This document shows, piece after piece, positions 36,660-44,984 of a stretch of DNA of 64,000 bases. Position numbers and translations under genes: made by a program. The notes below the pieces were generated by a model that was given only the letters and a program-made list of their open reading frames with translations, made no database searches and had not been told where the DNA came from. The stretch is from Acidobacteriota bacterium (GTDB taxonomy: Bacteria; Acidobacteriota; Terriglobia; Terriglobales; Acidobacteriaceae): positions 186,001 through 250,000 of the forward strand of contig JAJXZT010000049.1 in assembly GCA_021779935.1 (NCBI GenBank). The letters run 5' to 3'. Every line of letters begins with the position of its first letter. Position 1 is the first letter of the stretch.

Positions 36660-37496
36660 ATGAGCCTCACCTTACAAGTCGCCGGCGTTTCCGACCTCGG
36701 TTGCGTGCGCCAGAACAATGAGGACAACTTCGGCTACGACGGCCGTTACGGCATCTACGTTGTTTGCGATGGCATGGGCGGAGCCGCTGCCGGCGAAGTC
36801 GCCAGCAAAATGGCCGTCGATACCGTCCTCACTTATTTCCGCGAAGCCGACAATCTTGGCCACTACCCGCCGGTTGGCGAACCCGTCGCCGGCGTCTCCG
36901 AGCGCGCCAATGCTCTCGGCTATGCCATACGCCTCGCCAACGAAGCCGTTTTCCAATCCGCCGCTGAGCACGCCGCGCAGTCCGGCATGGGCTCCACCAT
37001 CGTCGCCGTCTTCGCCCACAAGAGGTTCGTCAGCATCGGACACGTCGGCGACAGCCGCATCTACCTCGTTCGCAATGGCGAAATTCAACAGCTCACGCAG
37101 GATCACTCGCTCGTCATGGAGCAGGTCCGCCGTGGCTTCATCACCCTCGAACAGGCGCGCACCTCCGACGTGCAGAACGTCATCCTGCGCGCCCTTGGTT
37201 CGGAGGAGAGCGTTCAGGTCGATCTCGACGAACTTATCGCCATGCCCGGCGACGTTCTCCTGCTTTGCAGCGACGGACTTACGCGCCACGTGGAAGATCC
37301 GCAAATTCTCGAACTTATTTCCGCTGCGCCCGACGTTCGTTCTGCCGCCAGCGCGCTCATCGAGGCCGCTCGCGCCGGTGGCGGCAGCGATAACATCACC
37401 GCACTCCTGCTTCGTTTTGAAGCGCAACCTTGGTACAAGTCAATCTTTCGGAGGGTCCTCCCGGGAGGAAGCCCCAAATGGCAAAACTCTATCTGA
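36660..37496 (+). CDS. PP2C-type serine/threonine phosphatase
   Basis: This Stp1/PrpC-like metal-dependent phosphatase reverses Hanks-kinase phosphorylation. The 278-residue protein shows motif 1 SDLGCVRQNNEDNFG, motif 2 VVCDGMGGAAAGEVAS, IGHVGDSRIYLVRNGEIQQL, LLCSDGL and GGSDNITALLL, giving the metal-binding aspartates. It ends in a basic, possibly flexible tail. The ATG at 36660 is chosen because the frame upstream is made from the repeat. It overlaps the FHA gene by 19 bases, so the two are tightly coupled. Confidence 0.95.
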   Translation: MSLTLQVAGVSDLGCVRQNNEDNFGYDGRYGIYVVCDGMGGAAAGEVASKMAVDTVLTYFREADNLGHYPPVGEPVAGVSERANALGYAIRLANEAVFQSAAEHAAQSGMGSTIVAVFAHKRFVSIGHVGDSRIYLVRNGEIQQLTQDHSLVMEQVRRGFITLEQARTSDVQNVILRALGSEESVQVDLDELIAMPGDVLLLCSDGLTRHVEDPQILELISAAPDVRSAASALIEAARAGGGSDNITALLLRFEAQPWYKSIFRRVLPGGSPKWQNSI

Positions 37497-38218
37497 AATT
37501 CGAACAAGCCGTGCTCAAGGAGTTGGAGCTCGCGCAGGCCGCGCTCACCATCGGACGTCTGCCGGACAACAACGTGCAGATCGATAACCTCGCCGTCTCC
37601 GGACATCACGCCCGCGTCATCTGGGACGACGGCCACTATGTCATCGAGGACCTCACCAGCACCAACGGCACCTACGTCAACAACCAGCGCATTCAGCGCG
37701 CCGCGTTAAAGGATGGCGACAGCGTGCTCATCGGCAAGCACGTCCTCACCTTCCGCGAGACCGCCGAGCCCAGGCCCGAGAAGCCGCAGACCGACAAGAC
37801 CATGCCCGTTATGCAGGGCCTCGACGCTACCGTCATGATCGGTTCCAAGGCCGCCAGGAGCATGATTGACCAGCATCCCGCTGCTTCGGCCACCGCCACG
37901 CCTGCCGCACCGGCGCACGACCGCGTCGCCCTCCTCACCGTGCTCGACGGCAAGACCGACCAGAACCAATACCAGTTGACCGGCAAGCTCACCGCCATCG
38001 GCAAATCCGAGATGGCGTCCATCAAGTTGAAGGGCTGGTTCGCGCCCAAGGTCGCCGCCATGATCACCCATCGCGAAGCCAAATACTTCGTCGCCGCCTC
38101 GGAAAAAGATGTGAAGGTAAAAGTGAACGGCGAGGAAATCTCCGGCCAGCGCGAACTCAGCGAGGGCGACACCATTGAAGTCGCCGGCATCACCATGACC
38201 TTCGCTTACGTGGAGTGA
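37478..38218 (+). CDS. FHA-domain protein
   Basis: FHA domains bind phosphothreonine, so this 246-residue protein is a likely target or adaptor of the kinase upstream. The FHA core (about 5-95) shows TIGRLPDNNVQIDNLAVSGH and STNGTYVNNQRI, with the conserved Gly-Arg, Ser-x-x-His and Asn-Gly-Thr positions. A Thr/Ala-rich linker (about 100-150, including DKTMPV and DATVMIG, possible phosphosites) leads to a second domain of about 85 residues resembling an FHA-like fold (TAIGKSEMASIKLKGWFAPK). GGGAGGAAG precedes the ATG at 37478, which lies inside the phosphatase gene. A perfect hairpin follows. Confidence 0.92.
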   Translation: MAKLYLKFEQAVLKELELAQAALTIGRLPDNNVQIDNLAVSGHHARVIWDDGHYVIEDLTSTNGTYVNNQRIQRAALKDGDSVLIGKHVLTFRETAEPRPEKPQTDKTMPVMQGLDATVMIGSKAARSMIDQHPAASATATPAAPAHDRVALLTVLDGKTDQNQYQLTGKLTAIGKSEMASIKLKGWFAPKVAAMITHREAKYFVAASEKDVKVKVNGEEISGQRELSEGDTIEVAGITMTFAYVE

Positions 38219-38242
38219 ATCGGAAAGAGACTCTTTCTTGTG

Positions 38243-38285
38243 CCCCACCCTCTCTCGCGCTTTCTGCGAGAGAGGGTGGGGTCTT
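38243..38285 (+). terminator. REP-like perfect hairpin after the FHA gene
   Basis: A 16-bp perfect stem (CCCCACCCTCTCTCGC with its complement) and a seven-base loop are followed by TCTTT. A near copy follows the next gene at 39355-39394. It can act as a terminator but also looks like a repeated palindromic element. Confidence 0.75.
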
Positions 38286-38336
38286 TGATTTTGCACTTAT
38301 CTTTGATTTTGCAGTAGCTTTTGCTTTTTACTCCCG

Positions 38337-38404
38337 GCAAATCCGTTCTTATCTGTGGCTATTGTTTTTCCTCCGTGGTCCTCCGTGACCTCTGTGGTGA
38401 TCCT
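38337..38404 (+). repeat. ATCCGTGGC-type degenerate array
   Basis: Successive degenerate words of about 10 nt (AATCCGTTCTTATCTGTGGC, then CCTCCGTGGT, CCTCCGTGAC, CTCTGTGGTG) occupy the gap before the dehydrogenase leader. Related arrays occur at 13788 and 39420. Confidence 0.5.
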
Positions 38405-38472
38405 TTGTCTTTGTTCTGATAAACTCTTCGGTTTGCCTTACGGCCCCTAAATCCCTTATGGAGTTCGCAATC

Positions 38473-39321
38473 ATGGAAATCAAGACTGTTGGCGTTATCG
38501 GCGCCGGAACCATGGGCAATGGCATTGCCCACGTTTTCGCCAAGTGTGGATTTGAAGTTGTACTCGTCGAAGTGGAGCAGCGTTTTCTCGACCGTGGTCT
38601 TCAGACGATCACCAAGAATATGGAGCGCGAAGTTGCCAAGGCGAAGCTGACTGAGGCTGATCGCGATGCCTCGCTCAAGCGCATCCATGGCTCCCTCGAC
38701 CGCAAGGACCTTGCCAAGTGCGACATCGTCGTCGAAGCTGCCTCCGAGCGTTTCGAGATCAAGTCCGAACTCTTCCGCGACCTCGACCAGATCTGCCGTC
38801 CCGAGGTCATTCTCGCGTCGAATACTTCTTCCATCTCCATCACCAAGCTCGCCGCCCAGACGAAGCGTCCCGACAAGGTCATCGGCATGCACTTCTTCAA
38901 TCCCGTGCCCATGATGAAGCTCGTCGAAGTCATCCGTGGCCTTGCCACCACCGATGAAACGTACGCCACCGTGAAGGCGCTCGCCGCGAAACTCGACAAG
39001 ACTCCCGTCGAAGTCAACGACGCCCCCGGCTTTGTCTCCAACCGTGTGCTCATGCCGTTGATCAACGAAGCGATCTACACCGTGATGGAAGGCGTCGCCA
39101 CGCCGGAAGCCGTCGATGAAGTTTTCAAGCTCGGCATGGCGCACCCCATGGGACCACTCACGCTCGCCGACTTCATCGGCCTCGACGTCTGCCTCGACAT
39201 CATGCGCGTCATGCACAGCGGCCTCGGCGATCCCAAGTATCGCCCCTGTCCGCTGCTCATCAAGATGGTCGATGCCGGCTGGCTCGGCCGCAAATCCGGA
39301 CGCGGCTTCTACAAGTACTGA
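38473..39321 (+). CDS. 3-hydroxybutyryl-CoA (3-hydroxyacyl-CoA) dehydrogenase
   Basis: This NAD-dependent enzyme oxidises 3-hydroxyacyl-CoA to the 3-keto form in fatty-acid or butyrate metabolism. The 282-residue protein has the Rossmann motif [32 protein letters not shown], the catalytic His in [32 protein letters not shown], and the C-terminal domain ([13 protein letters not shown] ... KSGRGFYKY). The ATG at 38473 is favoured because GGAG lies 10 nt upstream; an earlier ATG at 38458 adds five residues. Its leader and first codons have been copied to 33601. It fits functionally with the ETF genes. Confidence 0.95.
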   Translation: MEIKTVGVIGAGTMGNGIAHVFAKCGFEVVLVEVEQRFLDRGLQTITKNMEREVAKAKLTEADRDASLKRIHGSLDRKDLAKCDIVVEAASERFEIKSELFRDLDQICRPEVILASNTSSISITKLAAQTKRPDKVIGMHFFNPVPMMKLVEVIRGLATTDETYATVKALAAKLDKTPVEVNDAPGFVSNRVLMPLINEAIYTVMEGVATPEAVDEVFKLGMAHPMGPLTLADFIGLDVCLDIMRVMHSGLGDPKYRPCPLLIKMVDAGWLGRKSGRGFYKY

Positions 39322-39354
39322 TCCGATCTTTCGGTGTGGGTCTCTCGTCTTGTG

Positions 39355-39398
39355 CCCCACCCTTCTCTCGCGCAGTTTGCGAGAGAGGGTGGGGTCTT
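39355..39398 (+). terminator. REP-like hairpin after the dehydrogenase gene
   Basis: The stem CCCCACCC-T-TCTCTCGC / GCGAGAGAGGGTGGGG has one bulged T and a seven-base loop and is followed by TCTT. It is nearly identical to the hairpin at 38243, so the dehydrogenase gene is bracketed by two copies. Confidence 0.75.
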
Positions 39399-39419
39399 CG
39401 ACTTTGTTTTTACTCCCAA

Positions 39420-39500
39420 CAAATCCGCGCTCATCCGTGGCCACTCTTTCGTATTCTGCCTCGACACATCCGTGCCCATCTGCATTCGTCCGTGGCGCTT
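39420..39500 (+). repeat. ATCCGTGGC-type degenerate array
   Basis: Several related words (AAATCCGCGCTCATCCGTGG, ACATCCGTGCCCATCTG, TTCGTCCGTGGCGC) lie between the REP-like hairpin and heptad array I. The order hairpin, ATCCGTGGC array, gene leader also occurs before the dehydrogenase gene. Confidence 0.5.
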
Positions 39501-39509
39501 TTGTCTGCG

Positions 39510-39540
39510 CTCGAAACTCGAAACTGGAAACTCGAAACTG
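39510..39540 (+). repeat. Heptad array I, (CTNGAAA)4CTG
   Basis: Four exact heptads CTCGAAA-CTCGAAA-CTGGAAA-CTCGAAA plus CTG end 24 nt before the next ATG. The sequence is nearly that of the right arm of element D. No left arm was found. Confidence 0.7.
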
Positions 39541-39564
39541 CCTCCACGGGTTTATGCTGGATTC

Positions 39565-39933
39565 ATGGACAGCACCATTACTCCCAGGGAAACCAAGCGT
39601 CCACTCTTCTACGTACTCGCTGTGATCTTCGGACTCGCCTGTGGAGTGCTTCACGTTGTCGTCCACGATCCACTGCTTACTTCGCTCGGCGTTCTCTCCA
39701 GTTCCATGATCCTCGGCGTATCCCGGCCGGTCTCTCCCTGGCGCTGGACTCTCCTCGTCGGCATTCCCGTTCCGCTCGTGCTTGCCGCCGCCACTCTCAG
39801 CAACTACTACGACGACATCACCCGCTCCACCGTCGCTGGATCGATACTTATCATTCTTCCCGGGTTCGCCGGCGCCTATGGTGGGTCTTTCTTGCGCGGA
39901 TTCATCAACAATGTTTTTCTGGAAGGGAAGTAG
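39565..39933 (+). CDS. Small membrane protein of unknown function
   Basis: The 122-residue protein has three or four membrane segments: about 15-32 (FYVLAVIFGLACGVLHVVV), 37-52, 60-75 (WTLLVGIPVPLVLAAATL) and 88-105 (TVAGSILIILPGFAGAYGG). The C-terminus is SFLRGFINNVFLEGK. The ATG at 39565 is chosen because the frame upstream runs through repeat DNA. No family was recognised. A cytoplasmic glycine-rich turn near the end (GAYGGSFLRG) is a possible conserved mark. Confidence 0.7.
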   Translation: MDSTITPRETKRPLFYVLAVIFGLACGVLHVVVHDPLLTSLGVLSSSMILGVSRPVSPWRWTLLVGIPVPLVLAAATLSNYYDDITRSTVAGSILIILPGFAGAYGGSFLRGFINNVFLEGK

Positions 39934-40088
39934 CCTGTCGCATTGACCGCCCGGTCACTCTCCGGTGACCGCCTGGTAAACAGGGAAGTTAATCTTCTCG
40001 CCACTGCCAGTTATCGGACGCCACTCCTGAATACCTGTTAACTACTCTGTCACTATCGCTGAAATCGTATTGCCGTTATGCTCGGCAC

Positions 40089-40892
40089 ATGGCAGTTTCC
40101 ATGACGGTGCTGGCGAGCGGGAGCAAAGGGAATAGCACGGTGATTGCCTCGTCCCGCACTCGTCTGCTCGTCGACTGCGGCCTCTCCTGCAAGGAGACCT
40201 GCAATCGCCTCGTGAAGTCCGGCTTCGCCCCAGAGTCGCTCGACGCCATCCTCATCACCCACGAGCACTCCGACCACGTTGGTGGCCTCCACGTAATGTC
40301 GAAGAAGCTGCGCATCCCCGTCTATATGACTTTACCCACGCACAGCGCATGGCAGCGCGCATGCAAGGACAGCGCGGGCAACCGCGTGCACGCGGAACGC
40401 CTCGAAGTATTCGTGCCCGGACGCACTTTTTGCGTCGGCGATATTGAAGTGAAGTCGTTTACCATTCCGCACGATGCCGCTGACCCCGTCGGATTTACGT
40501 TTGTCAGTGAAGGCATCAAGCTCGGCGTCGCGACCGACCTCGGCTTCATCGCGCAGAACGTGAAGGACAACTTGCACGGCTGTCACGGGTTGATGATTGA
40601 GTCAAATCACGATCTCGAAATGTTGCGTGTTGGGCCCTATCCGTGGGCCGTCAAGCAGCGCGTGATGTCCCGAGTTGGTCATCTGTCGAATGACGCACTC
40701 GCGGAATTTCTTGCCAACGATTATGATAAGAGCGCAGCGTTTTTGATTCTGGCGCATCTCTCGGAACAAAATAACCACCCGGAGATCGCCATGTCGGTTG
40801 CGGAGAAAGCGCTCGGTGATGACCGCAGCCTCTTGCGCAATCAGTTGATGCTTGCTTCACAACATGAGTCTTTGCGGACACTGACGCTGTAG
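40089..40892 (+). CDS. Metallo-beta-lactamase-fold hydrolase (YycJ/WalJ type)
   Basis: The 267-residue cytosolic protein shows the metallo-hydrolase motifs SGSKGNST near the N-terminus, HEHSDHVGGL (HxHxDH), a second His in IPHDAADP, an Asp in ATDLG and the late His in AHLSEQNNHPE. This layout matches the YycJ/WalJ-like family, linked to DNA repair or cell-wall control in some bacteria. The exact substrate is unknown. The next gene starts 2 nt after its stop. Confidence 0.9.
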   Translation: MAVSMTVLASGSKGNSTVIASSRTRLLVDCGLSCKETCNRLVKSGFAPESLDAILITHEHSDHVGGLHVMSKKLRIPVYMTLPTHSAWQRACKDSAGNRVHAERLEVFVPGRTFCVGDIEVKSFTIPHDAADPVGFTFVSEGIKLGVATDLGFIAQNVKDNLHGCHGLMIESNHDLEMLRVGPYPWAVKQRVMSRVGHLSNDALAEFLANDYDKSAAFLILAHLSEQNNHPEIAMSVAEKALGDDRSLLRNQLMLASQHESLRTLTL

Positions 40893-40894
40893 CC

Positions 40895-41314
40895 ATGAGC
40901 CCTTGCACAGATCGCGTAGTTGGAAAGATTCTCGCCGGTTGGCGTTATGACATTTCAGGGCTTGCCCCGGAGATGCGTGGCGACTACGAGAGTCACCTCG
41001 CCACCTGCGAACACTGCCGCAGCCGGCAGCGCCTTCATCGCACCATCGATATCGGTTTGATTGTGCTTGCCTCTGTTTCCGCCTTCGTCTTCCTGCTCGC
41101 CTTCGGAGTCATTCGCACGGTGGGTCCGCGCCATGAGCTTGCATTTGAATTGGCGGCGGTTGGCGGTTTTCTGCTGTCGATTTTTATTTTTGTGCTCGTT
41201 GCCCTCGCCACTCCGGCTCCCATGGTGGTGGCGCGTTCCGTGCATGACCGCCTGCCCGATGGCATTCGCGAGCGAATCCCCGAGGAGCTCCGCGTCAGGA
41301 TCTCCGGACAATAA
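40895..41314 (+). CDS. Zinc-finger anti-sigma-like membrane protein
   Basis: The 139-residue protein has an N-terminal helix with ESHLATCEHCRSRQRLH, a His-x3-Cys-x2-Cys pattern as in zinc-binding anti-sigma factors. Two membrane segments at about 50-68 (IDIGLIVLASVSAFVFLLAF) and 85-107 (LAAVGGFLLSIFIFVLVALA) follow, then a basic C-terminal tail. No sigma-factor gene lies beside it, so it may be only a structural relative. It is coupled to the metallo-hydrolase gene. Confidence 0.75.
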   Translation: MSPCTDRVVGKILAGWRYDISGLAPEMRGDYESHLATCEHCRSRQRLHRTIDIGLIVLASVSAFVFLLAFGVIRTVGPRHELAFELAAVGGFLLSIFIFVLVALATPAPMVVARSVHDRLPDGIRERIPEELRVRISGQ

Positions 41315-41356
41315 TTCAAAAATATCTATTGTTGTCGATGCAGCGTTTCGTCGCGG

Positions 41357-42337
41357 TCAGTCGATGACCATCCCGCCAGTCAGTTCGCGCAAGTTCCCTA
41401 TGCGATGTTCCAGGCACCAGCGTTCCAGCGTGTTTACCAGTTTTTCGCTGGCGCACGGATCCCAGAAGTTCGCGGTTCCCACTTCCACGGCGGTTGCCCC
41501 GGCAAGCATGAATTCGATTACGTCTTCCGCGGTGCTGATACCGCCCATGCCGATCACGGGGATGCGCACCGAGTGCGCCACTTCATAGACCATGCGTACC
41601 GCGATTGGCTTGATGGCCGGCCCCGAGAGTCCTGCGGTGACGTTTGAGATGCGCGGCCTGCGCGTTTCGGGATCGATGGCCATCGCCAGGAACGTGTTGA
41701 CCAGCGATATCGCGTCTGCTCCTGCGTCTTCAGCGGCACGCGCCATGTGCGCGATGCTGGTGACATTGGGAGACAGCTTCACGATCAGCGGGCGTGTGGC
41801 AGTACTCTTTGCGCACGCAACCACCTCGGAGAGCAGGGCTGCGTCCTGGCCGAACGCGATTCCGCCGTGCTTGGTATTCGGGCAGGAGACGTTCAGTTCG
41901 TAGGCAGCGATTCCCTCACCCTGGTTGAGAATGTGGATTGTCTCTTCGTACTCATCCGTGGTGTTGCCGAATACGTTGGCAATCACCGTGACGTCCTTCA
42001 TCTTGCGGAGCAGTGGGAGCTTATCCTCGACGAACGCACGCACGCCGATATTCTGCAGTCCGATGGCGTTCAACATTCCGGCTGCGGTTTCGAAGAGGCG
42101 CGGCGGCGGATTTCCCGGCATTGGTTCGCGGGAGAGCCCCTTGCACACAAGGGCGCCCAGTTTGTCGAGCGCAACAATGTCCTCGAATTCGATGCCATAG
42201 CCGAATGTGCCGGCAGCTGCGATCACCGGATTTTTCAGCGTCATGCCCGCGAGACTCACGCTCATGTCGAGCGAAGTCGCGCTGCGGTGGAGTTTGGGCG
42301 GGCGAGTGTTTTCCGTCATGGGAGGCTTGGTAGTCAT
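41357..42337 (-). CDS. pyrD: Dihydroorotate dehydrogenase, class 1B-like catalytic subunit
   Basis: This FMN enzyme oxidises dihydroorotate to orotate in pyrimidine synthesis. The roughly 326-residue protein shows LKNPVIAAAGTFGYGIEF at the N-terminus, LPLLRKMKDVTVIANVFG, the active-site loop ELNVSCPNTKHGG with catalytic Cys (class 1 enzymes), VKLSPNVTSIAHMA and IGMGGISTAEDVIEFMLAGA. Cys in place of Ser points to class 1, and the sequence is most like the 1B type, which normally works with PyrK. pyrK is not nearby. The start may be 42337 or the later ATG at 42319. It runs against its neighbours. Confidence 0.95.
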   Translation of the reverse strand: MTTKPPMTENTRPPKLHRSATSLDMSVSLAGMTLKNPVIAAAGTFGYGIEFEDIVALDKLGALVCKGLSREPMPGNPPPRLFETAAGMLNAIGLQNIGVRAFVEDKLPLLRKMKDVTVIANVFGNTTDEYEETIHILNQGEGIAAYELNVSCPNTKHGGIAFGQDAALLSEVVACAKSTATRPLIVKLSPNVTSIAHMARAAEDAGADAISLVNTFLAMAIDPETRRPRISNVTAGLSGPAIKPIAVRMVYEVAHSVRIPVIGMGGISTAEDVIEFMLAGATAVEVGTANFWDPCASEKLVNTLERWCLEHRIGNLRELTGGMVID

Positions 42338-42572
42338 TGCATACGTCCGATGGTACAAGGTCTTTTGGTAATCATCGATGTATCTCGCCAGGCACGCTCA
42401 GCGCCTGAAACTCGCAACTTCGCACTGTATCCGGGGTTGGAGCAAACAAAGCAATGCTTGCGAACATGATATATCGCGAGTGGGCCAAGGCATAGCGTGG
42501 TTTTCACATCGCCGGTTCGCAGCCAGACATGCGCCCTACGTCGAACACGATGGATCTTTTTGGAGGCAGATT

Positions 42573-43091
42573 ATGAAAAGATCGGCTCGCTGTTTGATGC
42601 TCAGCCTGGTGACGTTTTTCCTTATAGCCAGTGTGTCCGCCTTTGGACAGGACTGGGATAGGGATCACGACCGCGGCCGTTTTCCTCGCGACGGCGTGTG
42701 CTTTTATCGTGGCCCGCACTTCACCGGCGACTATTTCTGTGCACGGCCTGGCGACTCCATGGACCGGCTAGGCGAAGGTTTCAACGATCACATCCGGTCC
42801 GTGCAGGTTTTCGGTCGCGCTGCCGTCATTGTCTTCAATGACTCCGATTATCGCGGCGCCAGCACGCGATTCGGCCGCGACATGGACGATCTTCGTTTCT
42901 GGGGACTCGTCGATCATCCGCGGAAAAACTGGGCGGACCGCATCTCCTCGGTTGAGGTAGTGTATGCCGGCGATCGCGATGATCGCGATGATGGCGGCTA
43001 CTATCGTCGCGGCCATGATCGCGATCGCGAGCACTATCGCGACGACGATAACCTCTTGTACTTCCATCTCAATCTTGGTGGTCACGACTAA
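42573..43091 (+). CDS. Secreted peptidase-inhibitor I36 / beta-gamma-crystallin-like protein
   Basis: The 172-residue protein has a signal peptide (KRSARCLMLSLVTFFLIASV, cleavage after SAFGQ). A domain of about 90 residues repeats the pattern VCFYRGPHFTGDYFC ... SVQVFGRAAVIVFNDSDYRG, typical of the I36 inhibitor and beta/gamma-crystallin fold; two Cys may form a disulfide. The last 40 residues are an Arg/Asp/Tyr-rich tail (DRDDRDDGGYYRRGHDRDRE). A TGGAGGC site lies just before the ATG at 42573, which also starts the signal peptide. Possible roles are protease inhibition or calcium binding. Confidence 0.82.
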   Translation: MKRSARCLMLSLVTFFLIASVSAFGQDWDRDHDRGRFPRDGVCFYRGPHFTGDYFCARPGDSMDRLGEGFNDHIRSVQVFGRAAVIVFNDSDYRGASTRFGRDMDDLRFWGLVDHPRKNWADRISSVEVVYAGDRDDRDDGGYYRRGHDRDREHYRDDDNLLYFHLNLGGHD

Positions 43092-43219
43092 GCCATAACC
43101 GTGGCGCAATCGAAGGCCGCTCTGAGGGCAGGCTCTTTGTCCTGCCCTTTGCCCTTCTTTTGGGCGAAATCTGGCAAAAACGTGCAGAGTGCGAGCGTTT
43201 TCGATAAAGTTATTCTCTT

Positions 43220-44512
43220 ATGCTTGAGCTCGCATTCGTACGTGACAACCTGTCCCTCGTGGAAGAGAAGCTGCGCCAGCGCGGCGCCAACCCGCAGGAG
43301 TTGCTTGGCGACTTCCACCAGATTGACCAGCACCGTCGTGCCGTCATCACCGAGTTGGAGACGCTGAAGGCGCAGCGTAACAAGATCACTGAGGAAATCG
43401 CCGTACTCAAGAAGAACAAGCAGGACGCCAGCGCGCTCATCGAGCAAACAAAGCTGCTGCGCGAACGGATTCCCGCGCTCGAAAAAGATGCGGAAGAAGC
43501 CGACGCAAAGTTGCGCACCATCCTTGTCACCATTCCGAACATCCCCGATGACAGCGTGCCGGTTGGCAGGGACGAGCACGACAACAAGGAAGTGAAGCGC
43601 TGGGGCACTCCGCCCGTCTTCGATTTCCAGCCCAAGCCGCACTGGGAACTGGGCGAGGCCCTGGGCGTACTCGACCTGGAGCGCGCCGCGAAAATCACGG
43701 GCGCACGGTTCGCGCTCTATTGGGACCTCGGCGCAAAGCTCGAACGCGCGCTGATGAACTTCATGCTCGACCTGCACACCGGTCAGCATGGATACACGGA
43801 AGTCCTGCCGCCTTACATGGTGAATTCGGATTCGATGTTTGGCACCGGGCAGTTGCCTAAGTTCGAGGCGGACCTTTTCAAGGTGCCGCAAGGCGACAAG
43901 AATCTCTGGCTGATTCCCACCGCCGAAGTTCCGGTGACGAACATTTATCGCAACGAGACGCTGGAGTCAGCGCGCCTGCCGATTTCGCTGACGGCGTTTA
44001 CTCCGTGCTGGCGCAGCGAGGCCGGTTCCTATGGCAAGGATGTGCGCGGCATCATTCGCCAGCACCAGTTCCAGAAAGTCGAACTCGTCAAGTTCACCAA
44101 GCCGGAGGAGTCGTATGCCGAACACGAGAAGCTGACTCATGACGCGGAAGAGGTGCTGGAAAAACTCGGCTTGCACTATCGCCGCGTGTTGTTGTGTTCG
44201 GGCGACATGGGCTTCTCATCGGCCAAGACCTACGACCTTGAAGTGTGGTTGCCGGGGCAGGGGCTCTTCCGGGAAATTTCTTCGTGTTCGAACTTTGAGA
44301 GCTTCCAGGCCCGCCGTGCCAACATTCGTTACAAGCCAGAAGGGAAGAAGGGCACGGAGTTCGTGCACACGCTCAACGGCTCCGGTCTGGCGATTGGGCG
44401 AACCTGGGTTGCCATCGTTGAAAACTATCAGCAGGCCGACGGCAGCGTACTCATCCCCGAGGTGCTACGGCCTTACGTGGGTGCGGAGCGCATCGTGCCG
44501 AAGAAGTTTTAG
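43220..44512 (+). CDS. serS: Seryl-tRNA synthetase
   Basis: This class II enzyme charges tRNA-Ser. The 430-residue protein has the N-terminal tRNA-binding coiled coil (about 25-105) and class II motif 2 ([20 protein letters not shown]). Motif 3 reads [20 protein letters not shown] and is followed by [37 protein letters not shown] is the serine-site region. It is complete. Confidence 0.97.
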   Translation: MLELAFVRDNLSLVEEKLRQRGANPQELLGDFHQIDQHRRAVITELETLKAQRNKITEEIAVLKKNKQDASALIEQTKLLRERIPALEKDAEEADAKLRTILVTIPNIPDDSVPVGRDEHDNKEVKRWGTPPVFDFQPKPHWELGEALGVLDLERAAKITGARFALYWDLGAKLERALMNFMLDLHTGQHGYTEVLPPYMVNSDSMFGTGQLPKFEADLFKVPQGDKNLWLIPTAEVPVTNIYRNETLESARLPISLTAFTPCWRSEAGSYGKDVRGIIRQHQFQKVELVKFTKPEESYAEHEKLTHDAEEVLEKLGLHYRRVLLCSGDMGFSSAKTYDLEVWLPGQGLFREISSCSNFESFQARRANIRYKPEGKKGTEFVHTLNGSGLAIGRTWVAIVENYQQADGSVLIPEVLRPYVGAERIVPKKF

Positions 44513-44589
44513 GGCGTGCGGCTCCCGGTCGGGCGATTACTCTGCGCGTTGCAATCACTCCGCGCGGCAACTACACTAAATGGGGCGAG

Positions 44590-44961
44590 ATGAAAAAGGC
44601 GTGGCAAACAATTCGTAGTTATATCTGGTGGACGCATCCGCGCGGAAACGTCCACTACGACATCATGGTCACGCTGATTCTTCTCTTCATTTTCGTAACG
44701 CCTCACTACGTCAACTTCAATGACAAACCCGCGGAGCGCCAGCCGCACTTCACCGCCGTGCAGGTTTCGCCCGACGGTGACGGCTTCGTTTACCGCATCG
44801 ATGCGCGCGCCGTCCAGGGCTCCAGCGATGCCGAGATCCGCTCGGGATTGTTGCGCGTCATCGAGCCGATTGCGGGTGAAGTGGTGTTGAACCGGTACGA
44901 AGCGGTGCCCGATCTTTCGGGCAAGATCGTCGTCTACATGGCGTGGGTCCGCCGTCGTTAG
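44590..44961 (+). CDS. Single-span membrane protein, unknown function
   Basis: The 123-residue protein has a basic N-terminus (KKAWQTIRSYIWWTHPRGNV), one membrane segment at about 24-42 (YDIMVTLILLFIFVTPHYV) and a periplasmic or cytoplasmic domain of about 75 residues ending in YMAWVRRR. The topology resembles ExbD-like proteins, but no family motif can be confirmed. GGGGCGAG precedes the ATG. It stands 24 bp before the LolA-like gene and is probably co-transcribed. Confidence 0.72.
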   Translation: MKKAWQTIRSYIWWTHPRGNVHYDIMVTLILLFIFVTPHYVNFNDKPAERQPHFTAVQVSPDGDGFVYRIDARAVQGSSDAEIRSGLLRVIEPIAGEVVLNRYEAVPDLSGKIVVYMAWVRRR

Positions 44962-44984
44962 TTCTTCCGCGGAGTGGGGAATTC

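Noticed and set aside
41061-41588. 175-codon plus-strand frame over the anti-sigma-like gene and pyrD end
   Set aside because: It is out of frame with the conserved protein at 40895-41314 and antisense to pyrD; the product has no sensible features.
42359-42430. Another heptad array upstream of the crystallin-like gene (CCTGAAACTCGCAACTTCGC)
   Set aside because: Only one or two units match and the period is broken, so it was not counted as a family member.
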